The notes under the pieces are model-generated. The model ran no database searches and was not told the origin of the DNA. It was given only the letters and a program-made list of their open reading frames with translations. The position numbers and the translations under genes were made by a program. Below, one piece after another: positions 7,412 to 14,692 of a stretch of 64,000 bases of DNA. Origin of the DNA: CAYYGL01 sp964471235 (GTDB lineage Bacteria > Calditrichota > Calditrichia > RBG-13-44-9 > J075). The stretch covers positions 62,001 to 126,000 of the forward strand of contig CAYYGL010000001.1 of assembly GCA_964471235.1 (NCBI GenBank), written 5' to 3'. Within the stretch, counting starts at the first letter, position 1. Each line of letters opens with the position of its first letter.

Positions 7412-9733
7412 ATGTCCGATAAAACCACAACCGAACTCACTGTCACCGGCATGGATTGTGCCGATTGCGCCCTGCATGTGGAAGAAGCAGTTCGGAACCT
7501 TCCCGGCGTAGCGCAGGCGCAGGTGGATTTTATAAGTGGAAAGTTGAAGCTGGAATATGAACCGTCTTTGTTTAACATGGAAAAGGTGCAGAAAGCGGTA
7601 CAATCCGTCGGTTATGGAGTGGAGAAGCCGCCTGAGCGAAAGGAAAGTGTGATAATTGTGAGCGGGATGGACTGTGCTGATGAAGCCCGCCCCATTGAGG
7701 AGGCATTGCGAAAAATTGAGGGGGTTTATGATGTTCGTTTTAACCTGGTGGCGAATAAGCTGATTGTGGAACACCGCGTCCCCCTGCAAACGATTCTTCA
7801 GGTACTTCAACAGATGGGCTTTGAGGCGGTGTTGGCAGATCAGGCGCGGCGGGAGCGGAAAACATTCTGGCAGCGGCAGGGACTGCTTGTCTTAACCCTG
7901 ACTGCCGGTTTGTTTGTGGCAATGGGATTGGTATCAGGCTATTTCTCTGCGCCGGAAACATTGACCATCCCATTGTATGTAATTGCTATTCTCAGTGGTG
8001 GATACCCGGTGGCACGCAAAGGGCTACAGGAGGCGCGCAACCTTTCCCTGGGGATGAATTTTCTGATGACCCTTGCCGTGGCGGGGGCAATGGTCATTGG
8101 CGAATGGTCGGAAGGCGCCATGGTGGTGTTTTTATTCTCCCTGGCGCAATGGCTGGAAGGGCGATCCATGGACCGGGCGCGCCGTTCTATCCAATCCCTG
8201 ATGGAAATAACCCCCAACACCGCCCTGGTGAAAACGGAACAGGGAACGCAAACCCTACCGGTGGAAGAAATTATCCCCGGTCAACGGGTCCTCATAAAGC
8301 CCGGGGAGCGCATTCCCCTGGACGGCAGGGTAGAGGAGGGCACTTCGTTTGTGGATCAATCCCCGATCACCGGGGAGAGCACCCCGGTGGAAAAATTCCC
8401 CGGGGAAGAAGTCTTTGCCGGAACCATCAACCAGCGGGGTACATTGGAAGTTCTGGTGGAACGCGGGTTTCGGGACACCACCCTGGCACGGATTATTCAC
8501 CTGGTAGAGGAGGCGCAGGCACAGAAAGCTCCCACGCAGCGCTTTGTAGAAAAATTTGCCCGTTACTACACCCCGGCTGTGGTGGGGTTGGCGTTGTTGA
8601 TTACCCTTGTGCCGCCGTTGTTGCTTGGCGCTCCATTTGATGCCTGGTTTTACCGTGCCCTGGTGTTATTGGTAATCGCCTGCCCCTGCGCACTGGTTAT
8701 CTCAACGCCGGTTACCATTGTCAGCGGTTTAACCAACGCCGCGCGCAATGGAATATTGATCAAAGGCGGCGCTTATCTGGAAAATTTTGAACATATTCGG
8801 ATGCTGGCTTTTGATAAAACCGGCACCCTGACCGTGGGAAAACCCCGAGTGGAACAGGTGATCCCGTTGAATCATACCACAGAAAAAGAACTGCTTGCCA
8901 TTGCGGCTTCCATTGAGGTACGCTCGGAACATCCCATTGCACAGGCAATTGTCAACCATGCAAGAGACCAACGCATCTCTCCTGCGCCCATCACCCAATT
9001 TCAGGCGCTGGCCGGCAAAGGCGCCCGCGCCGTTTTGCATGAGGAAGCTTATTATGTTGGCAATCATCGTTTGTTTGAGGAGAACGGCTGGTGTGATGAA
9101 CGGATTCACTCGCACCTGGAGAAATTTCGCAGCCGCCGTCAAACTGTGGTCATTATTGGCAACCACCATCGCATTTTGGGCGTCATCTCCATTGCCGATA
9201 CCCCGCGCACGGAAGCGTTGACAGCAGTTACCGATTTAAAACGCGCTGGTATCCGCAAAACGGTGATGCTCACTGGTGATAATTTCGCCACTGCGGAAGC
9301 GATAGCCGGGGAGTTGAACATTGATGAATTCCATGCGGAACTGCTGCCGGAAGACAAGGTGGCGGTGATTAAAGAATTATCAGCCCTATACGGTCCGGTA
9401 GCAATGGTGGGCGACGGCATCAATGATGCGCCGGCGTTAGCGGTTGCGGATATCGGTATCTCCATGGGCGCTTCAGCCACCGATACCGCATTAGAAACGG
9501 CTGACATTGCCCTGATGAACGATGACCTGCGGAAGATTGCTTTTTTAAAGCGATTGAGCCGCAAGACATTGCGCATCATCCGGGAAAACATTTTTATCGC
9601 CTTGTTTTTGAAAGGGATTTTTGTGATGTTAGCCATCCCCGGGCTGGCAACCCTGTGGATGGCAGTCTTTGCCGATATGGGCGCCAGTTTGCTGGTGGTG
9701 TTTAATGGGTTGCGGGTGCTGCGGAAGGGGTGA
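7412..9733 (+). CDS. Zinc/cadmium/lead-exporting P1B-type ATPase
   Basis: Exports soft divalent metals across the inner membrane. Two heavy-metal-associated domains come first: one with the normal GMDCADC and a second with GMDCADEA, where the second Cys is replaced by Glu. The transmembrane metal site is CPC (VIACPCALVISTP), followed by the phosphorylated DKTGT, the SEHP motif and GDGINDAPALA. The last helix region and the CPC spelling place it in the ZntA/CadA group. ATG 7412 (MSDKTTTELT) is chosen because the protein's conserved part begins just after it; in-frame ATGs at 7397 and 7334 are possible, but the latter lies inside an inverted repeat. About 773 residues. Probably under the ArsR-type sensor upstream. 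Confidence 0.93.
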   Translation: MSDKTTTELTVTGMDCADCALHVEEAVRNLPGVAQAQVDFISGKLKLEYEPSLFNMEKVQKAVQSVGYGVEKPPERKESVIIVSGMDCADEARPIEEALRKIEGVYDVRFNLVANKLIVEHRVPLQTILQVLQQMGFEAVLADQARRERKTFWQRQGLLVLTLTAGLFVAMGLVSGYFSAPETLTIPLYVIAILSGGYPVARKGLQEARNLSLGMNFLMTLAVAGAMVIGEWSEGAMVVFLFSLAQWLEGRSMDRARRSIQSLMEITPNTALVKTEQGTQTLPVEEIIPGQRVLIKPGERIPLDGRVEEGTSFVDQSPITGESTPVEKFPGEEVFAGTINQRGTLEVLVERGFRDTTLARIIHLVEEAQAQKAPTQRFVEKFARYYTPAVVGLALLITLVPPLLLGAPFDAWFYRALVLLVIACPCALVISTPVTIVSGLTNAARNGILIKGGAYLENFEHIRMLAFDKTGTLTVGKPRVEQVIPLNHTTEKELLAIAASIEVRSEHPIAQAIVNHARDQRISPAPITQFQALAGKGARAVLHEEAYYVGNHRLFEENGWCDERIHSHLEKFRSRRQTVVIIGNHHRILGVISIADTPRTEALTAVTDLKRAGIRKTVMLTGDNFATAEAIAGELNIDEFHAELLPEDKVAVIKELSALYGPVAMVGDGINDAPALAVADIGISMGASATDTALETADIALMNDDLRKIAFLKRLSRKTLRIIRENIFIALFLKGIFVMLAIPGLATLWMAVFADMGASLLVVFNGLRVLRKG

Positions 9734-9858
9734 TTTCTAATTTCTTAGGAAGTATTCCAGGGGAATTCTTTTGGGGCAAATTCCAAATCGGGTAAATAAG
9801 GTATTGAATCATTTAGTAACGATGAAAAAATAAGTTGTTAAGAATACCTCAATTAGTT

Positions 9859-10011
9859 GTCATTCCGGTTTTTCCCGTTTTTTGGGAAAATACCGCCGCC
9901 CACAAAGTGGTCATTTCGTGAGAAGCGGTTCCGTTGGAAGAATCCCCAGCAGAGATTCCTCCAACGGAGCCACCATGTGGCGGCATTCCGCTCCGCTCCA
10001 GCCGGAATGAC
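9859..10011. mobile_element. MITE-like element with 10-base terminal inverted repeats
   Basis: About 153 bases without coding capacity, bounded by GTCATTCCGG (9859-9868) and its exact reverse complement CCGGAATGAC (10002-10011). Inside is a second near-perfect inverted pair, CGTTGGAAGAATC against GATTCCTCCAACG (12 of 13), so the whole can fold into a long hairpin. It lies in the 320-base spacer between the ATPase and the PIN gene; nothing else is seen in that spacer. No second copy was recognised in the window and no target duplication is obvious. Confidence 0.6.
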
Positions 10012-10054
10012 AGCCACATTAAATTTGACAAGTTGTTCTTTACTTTTTACTTAA

Positions 10055-10495
10055 TTACTGATTTTTAATGTTTTGCTGTTGGATAATATCAAAAAATTCT
10101 TTTGGGGAAATGATTTTAATAGTTCGGAAGGGATTTAGTTCAAGTAAATCTGTATCACTGGAAACTATAAAATCTGCACCTGTACTAACAGCAACTTCAA
10201 GAAAAATATTATCTTTGGGATCCCGACAGTCAGTTATTTTTTCATTGGGTACAATAGTTTCCGAATAAAAACTCAGTAAATAGAGAAATTCGCTTATGTC
10301 TTCTTGTGAAAAGTATTTCCGGAATTTTGGACGTTGCAAAACAAACACCAATTCTTCCAAGGTAGATTCAGAAAATACCAACCGGAATTTCTGTTCCTGT
10401 AGAAGTAATATGAACTGTCGAAGGGATTTTCCTATTAATGCACTAACCAAAACACTGGTGTCAACCACGACTCGCGGCAAATTCTTTTCTGGCAC
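10055..10495 (-). CDS. PIN-domain toxin of a toxin-antitoxin pair
   Basis: PIN nuclease fold with its acidic cluster visible: VVVDTSVLVSAL (first Asp), SESTLEEL (Glu), CRDPKDN (Asp) and SSDTDLLEL (Asp). It resembles the COG1569 'putative toxin component, PIN family' group, expected to cleave RNA. The likely start is the GTG at 10495, six bases after AGAGG and overlapping the end of the antitoxin gene by 35 bases; this gives about 146 residues, the family's usual length. A longer reading from 10555 would overlap the antitoxin by 95 bases and is less likely. Confidence 0.8.
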   Translation of the reverse strand: MPEKNLPRVVVDTSVLVSALIGKSLRQFILLLQEQKFRLVFSESTLEELVFVLQRPKFRKYFSQEDISEFLYLLSFYSETIVPNEKITDCRDPKDNIFLEVAVSTGADFIVSSDTDLLELNPFRTIKIISPKEFFDIIQQQNIKNQ

Positions 10496-10691
10496 GTTCA
10501 ACCTCTTTCCGTATTTCTTTCTCACTGATTGGATAAGTCGCCAGTTTTTTGTCAATACGGGTCAAAAGCATATTCCATTTTTGGCTGAGGAGTTGGGAAC
10601 TCAAATAGTCAAAAAGTTCAATTTTTTTCTGAATGTCTAATTGGTCAACTAACTTATAAATTTCTTTTTCGGATATTTGAAGTGTTGGCAT
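10461..10691 (-). CDS. Putative antitoxin partner of the PIN toxin
   Basis: 76 residues, highly charged, helical (MPTLQISEKEIYKLVDQL, then KEIRKEVERARKEF). No named family recognised with certainty. It precedes and overlaps the PIN toxin gene, the usual order in VapBC-like modules, and its length suits an antitoxin. The promoter is probably in the short region shared with the divergent gene at 10743. Confidence 0.6.
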   Translation of the reverse strand: MPTLQISEKEIYKLVDQLDIQKKIELFDYLSSQLLSQKWNMLLTRIDKKLATYPISEKEIRKEVERARKEFAASRG

Positions 10692-10692
10692 T

Positions 10693-10721
10693 TTTACTCC
10701 TAAAAATTTTGTTTTTATAAT
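10693..10721 (+). promoter_or_regulatory. Candidate sigma-70 promoter of the first RND operon
   Basis: TTTACT (10693-10698) and a perfect TATAAT (10716-10721) are 17 bases apart, about 20 bases before the small secreted-protein gene at 10743. No SmtB-type palindrome overlaps it. Confidence 0.5.
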
Positions 10722-10742
10722 ATAGAACTAACAGAGACATCA

Positions 10743-11201
10743 ATGCAATTAAAAATTGGCGATACCATAAAACACACACTGTTGCTGTTAATTTTTATTT
10801 TCCATCTGTTGCCGGGACATATCAGTTTGGCGAACCTGGTGCTATGCATTGGCACCGATGGGCATGTCGCTTATGAATCCGCAACGAAACTGGCGACCTG
10901 CGCCGAAGCAATTTCACATCCTTCTCTCCCGGCCGAAACTTCCTTTTCGGCGCTTCACAATGCATTCACTCCAAACCATTGCGGTGAATGTATTGACCTG
11001 CCACTCATCATTGAATGTAACGAGTATTCCAAAGTTCAATCGCAGCATTCCTCGCTGCGCTCTCTTCAACCGCTCCTCAAAATAAGTCCTGCGGATGATA
11101 TAACGGCCTTCAATGTTCAGCATCGGGTCATCGATATCAACCATTCCGTTTTTCAACATACCTCACTGATTTCTCTTCGTACCACCGTCTTATTGATTTA
11201 G
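10743..11201 (+). CDS. Small secreted Cys/His-containing protein at the head of an RND efflux operon
   Basis: 152 residues. An N-terminal hydrophobic segment (HTLLLLIFIFHLLPGHISLA) is a probable signal peptide. The mature part starts LVLCIGTDGHVAYESA and later has NHCGECIDLPL, a CxxC with nearby His. Function not recognised. It stands directly before the outer-membrane channel gene, as does the small secreted protein at 22214 before the second channel gene; both end in a hydrophobic LLI. I have the impression that similar 'CIGxDGH' proteins accompany CzcCBA sets elsewhere. A role in periplasmic metal handling is inference. Confidence 0.6.
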   Translation: MQLKIGDTIKHTLLLLIFIFHLLPGHISLANLVLCIGTDGHVAYESATKLATCAEAISHPSLPAETSFSALHNAFTPNHCGECIDLPLIIECNEYSKVQSQHSSLRSLQPLLKISPADDITAFNVQHRVIDINHSVFQHTSLISLRTTVLLI

Positions 11202-11262
11202 AATTCCTCACATCAAAATCTACCAAATTCTTTTCACATTAATAGAAACAGATGAGAAAAGG

Positions 11263-11298
11263 ATACGAAGGTTAAATCGTTAATAAGAACCTCCGTAT
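11263..11298 (+). repeat. Stem-loop upstream of the outer-membrane channel gene
   Basis: Arms ATACGAAGGTT (11263-11273) and AACCTCCGTAT (11288-11298) pair at 10 of 11 positions around a 14-base loop. It lies between the small secreted protein and the channel gene, about 60 bases before the latter. It could be an attenuator or RNA-processing site; there is no T-run. Confidence 0.35.
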
Positions 11299-11359
11299 TC
11301 ACTCCAACTGTTTCCCTGAAGAATAAGTCTATTCATGTATACTCAAGCGGAGGATTTAA

Positions 11360-12724
11360 ATGCTCAGGAAATATTTTTATTTACCTGCATTGATTTTACT
11401 ATTCGGAATTAGTGGCTGTTCAACTTATCGAACGACAGCGATTTTCCCGGAACCGCGTCCCCTGGCAGAAGAATACCCGGGTTACCGGACTCCGGAAATA
11501 ATTGAGAAATCCGGAGAAATTGCGAAATCGACAGTTCCGGTAACGAAGGTACTCACCCTACCAGAGGCGCTATCTTTTGCCTTATTGAATAACCCGGAGC
11601 TGGCTGCTTTTTCTTACGAAATTCGTGCCGCAGAAGCGCGGGCATTACAAGCCAGCCTCTATCCCAACCCGGGGTTGGATATTGAATTGGAAAACTTTGC
11701 CGGCAGCGGGGAGGTGAGTGGTTTCCAGGGAACAGAGTCTACAATTTCCCTGAGCCAGATATTCTTACTGGGAGGGAAACGCAGCAAAGCGGTGCGGGCT
11801 GCTGCCCTGGAAGGGGATCTGGCTGCCTGGAATTATGAAAGCAAACGACTGGATGTGTTTACGGCTGTCAGAACAGCATTCCTTGAAGTGCTGAGTACAC
11901 AGCAGCGGGTTGCCCTGAACGAAGAGTTGGTCAACCTGTCAGAACAGCTTGTTAAGACTATATCCGAGAGGATTAAAGCCGGCAAAGTGTCTCCTGCCGA
12001 AGGGTCTCGTGCCCGGGTCATTCTCTCTGCCACAAAGGTAGAGCTGGAGCGCGCCCGGCGTGAATTAGCATCTGCCCGTATCCGCCTGGCAGCGACCTGG
12101 GGCAGCACGACACCCACTTTCGAACGGGTTGCCGGGAGAATGGATACCCTCTTCACCATCCCCAACCTGAACCGGTTGCAGCAAAAGCTTCCTCAAAATC
12201 CGGATATTGCTCGATTCGCAACAGAGATGGAGCAGCGGCAGGCAGTCATTGCCCTGGAAGACGCCCTTCGGATTCCCGATCCCACGGTTAGTGGCGGATT
12301 GCGACGCTTAAACGAAAGCGATGACAATGCCTTTGTGGTTGGTTTATCCATTCCCCTGCCTTTATCGGATCGCAACCAGGGCGCCAGGCAGGAAGCACGG
12401 ATTCGCTTTGCGCAAACCCTGCGGGAGAAGCATGCCATAGAAGTACAACTCAATGCCGCCCTTAGCGAGGCTTACAATAATTTGATTAGCAACTTCAACG
12501 AAGCCACAACTCTGAAAGAACGAATCCTTCCCGAAGCGGAAAATGCTTACCGGGTCATCAAAGAAGGGTACTTACAGGGCAGATTTGATTTCCTGGATGT
12601 ACTGGATGCCCAGCGTACCCTGTTTGAAGCCCGCGGGCAATATTTGAGAACGCTAACCGATTTCCACCGGTTTGTCGCAAAAGTTGAGCGTTTGATAGCC
12701 ATGGAGATTAACGCTGTTCAGTAG
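11360..12724 (+). CDS. Outer-membrane efflux channel (TolC/CzcC family) lipoprotein
   Basis: 454 residues. The lipobox LFGISGC near residue 20 marks a lipoprotein, as in CzcC/CusC. Two outer-membrane-efflux repeats follow (about 65-250 and 265-450), each rich in Ala/Leu/Glu helices, for example LPEALSFALLNNPELAAFSYE, and the second ends with LDVLDAQRTLFEARGQYL. It forms the trimeric exit duct of a tripartite RND pump. GGAGG sits 8 bases before the ATG. The adaptor gene starts about 45 bases downstream. Confidence 0.9.
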   Translation: MLRKYFYLPALILLFGISGCSTYRTTAIFPEPRPLAEEYPGYRTPEIIEKSGEIAKSTVPVTKVLTLPEALSFALLNNPELAAFSYEIRAAEARALQASLYPNPGLDIELENFAGSGEVSGFQGTESTISLSQIFLLGGKRSKAVRAAALEGDLAAWNYESKRLDVFTAVRTAFLEVLSTQQRVALNEELVNLSEQLVKTISERIKAGKVSPAEGSRARVILSATKVELERARRELASARIRLAATWGSTTPTFERVAGRMDTLFTIPNLNRLQQKLPQNPDIARFATEMEQRQAVIALEDALRIPDPTVSGGLRRLNESDDNAFVVGLSIPLPLSDRNQGARQEARIRFAQTLREKHAIEVQLNAALSEAYNNLISNFNEATTLKERILPEAENAYRVIKEGYLQGRFDFLDVLDAQRTLFEARGQYLRTLTDFHRFVAKVERLIAMEINAVQ

Positions 12725-12770
12725 AGTGGGTATTGATAATCCATAAACAAATTTTGAAGGAGATTTTACA

Positions 12771-13781
12771 ATGAGTAACAAACATAAAATAATTCTGGCA
12801 ATAACACTGTTTGCCGGAATTATCGTGGGAATGATAATTCATGCGTTGTTTTTTTCTGCCTCCGGTGAACCCCCTGTGGCAAGTGACACCGCTTTTGCGA
12901 AAGAGAGCCACAATCCGGAAGGGAGCGATGCCGGCGAACATGAAGAGCACGAAAATGCTGTGGTGAAAATCGACGACCGGGAATTGCGGGAATTCGGCAT
13001 AGAAATCGCAACTGCCAGTGCGAATACCCTGCAAATTCACACCGATTTAACCGGTGAGATTGTCATCGACCCCGATCGATTGGCGCATATCGTGCCGCGC
13101 TTTCCCGGGGTGGTGAAGGAAGTAAGGAAAAAAATCGGCGACCGGGTGAAAAAAGGGGAGGTGATTGCGGTTATCGAAAGCAACGAAAGCCTGGCGCCTT
13201 ACGAGGTTCGTTCCTTGATTGACGGCACGGTGATCGATATGCACATGACCAGAGGTGAGGTAATTGAAGATGCCGAGCACGCCGTGGTGGTCGCAGATTT
13301 GAGCTATGTGTGGGCAAATTTGAGTGTCTATCAAAAAGACCTTCCGCATGTAAAGGTCGGGCAGCCGGTTATTCTCTCTGCCGGTCCGGGAACGAAAGAA
13401 GTTAGCGGTACTATTTCCTATGTTTCACCGGTGGTAGATGAGGAAACCCGAACGGCAACTGCCCGGGTGGTGTTGCCCAATCCCAACGGCACCTGGAAGC
13501 CCGGGTTGTTTGTGAAAGGGCGAATCATTGTGCAGGAGGTGGAAGCGCCGGTTGTGGTCCCTCGCACGGCAATTGAAATGATAGAAGACCGCCCGGTGGT
13601 GTTTGTGAAAACCGACGAAGGGTTTAAACCCCAAACCGTGGTGTTGGGGCGGTCAGATGAACGCCGGGTGGAAATCGTGGGAGGACTACACCCCGGTCAA
13701 CAATACGTGGCGAAGAACGGATTTACCCTGAAAGCGGAGTTAGGCAAAAGCAGTCTCGGCGAAGGAGGACATGGGCATTGA
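12771..13781 (+). CDS. RND efflux periplasmic adaptor (CzcB family)
   Basis: 336 residues. One N-terminal membrane segment (ILAITLFAGIIVGMIIHALF), then a His/Glu-rich stretch (EHEEHE, around residue 57) that may bind metal, a lipoyl-type barrel hairpin (RFPGVVKEVRKKIGDRVKKGE, shown here by its ends RFPG and KKGE) and a beta-barrel region ending GEGGHGH, a second His-containing tail. This is the membrane-fusion subunit joining pump and channel. AAGGAG lies 7 bases before ATG. The pump gene is separated from it by an antisense toxin-antitoxin module. Confidence 0.9.
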   Translation: MSNKHKIILAITLFAGIIVGMIIHALFFSASGEPPVASDTAFAKESHNPEGSDAGEHEEHENAVVKIDDRELREFGIEIATASANTLQIHTDLTGEIVIDPDRLAHIVPRFPGVVKEVRKKIGDRVKKGEVIAVIESNESLAPYEVRSLIDGTVIDMHMTRGEVIEDAEHAVVVADLSYVWANLSVYQKDLPHVKVGQPVILSAGPGTKEVSGTISYVSPVVDEETRTATARVVLPNPNGTWKPGLFVKGRIIVQEVEAPVVVPRTAIEMIEDRPVVFVKTDEGFKPQTVVLGRSDERRVEIVGGLHPGQQYVAKNGFTLKAELGKSSLGEGGHGH

Positions 13782-13883
13782 TGGGTTCCGAATGGCGAAA
13801 GGGATTTGAATTCAAATAAGAGGGATTCAGGAGATGGGGAGATATAGGATTAAATCCCGGTATTCGAGAGGGTCGGATACTTC

Positions 13884-14192
13884 CTAAATCAAAAGCAGCT
13901 CATCGATTGTTTCTCCAAGGCTCATCTCGGGGTTTAATTCAAAAATACCAGGAAGATGGTGGTTTTTAGCAAGATGTGTTTTGAGGTGACCTGGCATGGA
14001 TTTACGATTATTGGTAACCAGAATGAACGAATTTTTTTCACACCAGAGAAGGATATCAGGGTCCGGAGTTCCCTTTGGGGGTGCTCCGGGGTCACCTATT
14101 TTCCAGACAGTCATCTCTGGAACCCGTTTAAGCAGTTCGACTCGCAAAACTGGGTTCACGTTTTCATCAAGGAGATACCGGATTTCCATCAC
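13884..14192 (-). CDS. DUF5615-family PIN-like toxin
   Basis: 102 residues. YLLDENVNPVL at the start and ILVTNNRKSMPGHL in the middle are the acidic positions of DUF5615 PIN-like proteins, which pair with DUF433 proteins in toxin-antitoxin modules. The start is GTG, whose first base is the last base of the DUF433 stop codon, so the two genes are translationally coupled. It lies antisense between the adaptor and pump genes of an RND operon. Confidence 0.8.
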   Translation of the reverse strand: MMEIRYLLDENVNPVLRVELLKRVPEMTVWKIGDPGAPPKGTPDPDILLWCEKNSFILVTNNRKSMPGHLKTHLAKNHHLPGIFELNPEMSLGETIDELLLI

Positions 14193-14521
14193 TAATGTGA
14201 AAGCTCTTTTTCACTTTCCTGTTTCAAACGACGCAGCTTTATCACCACCGGAGGCGGATTTTTATCCTGCATACCTCTCATTCGTTTACCAAATGCCAGC
14301 CACTCTTTCAAATAAGATTCGACGGTACTTTTATTGCGCAGATAATAAAGAATGGTGGCATACACTTGTTCAAGCGTCAACGTGGGAAATCGCCTGGCGA
14401 TCTCTTCCGGTGATTGTTCCCGATAAATGTATTCATAAAGGACGGATTCGATGCCGATTCGAGTGCCCTTTATGCGAATATCATCTGAAGCCAGAAAATC
14501 GAAATAATCTGCCAATTTCAT
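14192..14521 (-). CDS. DUF433-family antitoxin
   Basis: 109 residues. Residues 1-75 match DUF433: a start resembling (x)DDIRIKGTRIGIESVLYEY, then SPEEIARRFPTLTLEQVYA, giving a winged or three-helix DNA-binding fold. The gene overlaps the downstream DUF5615 gene by one base. The C-terminal part (KLRRLKQESEKELSH) is charged and would wrap the toxin. Being antisense to the RND genes, it separates the adaptor from the pump by about 900 bases. Confidence 0.82.
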   Translation of the reverse strand: MKLADYFDFLASDDIRIKGTRIGIESVLYEYIYREQSPEEIARRFPTLTLEQVYATILYYLRNKSTVESYLKEWLAFGKRMRGMQDKNPPPVVIKLRRLKQESEKELSH

Positions 14522-14692
14522 ATTTTATCATCTCCTTCACTAAAATTGTCATGACCTTATCTTCTATTAATATAACAGGTCGCGCTTAATATTTCAAATC
14601 TCTTTTCCACGAACAATTCATGACCATGATAATCAAATAACGAATTAAGGTGATATATGCTTTATCAATAGACCACAAACAGGAGTATCGAT

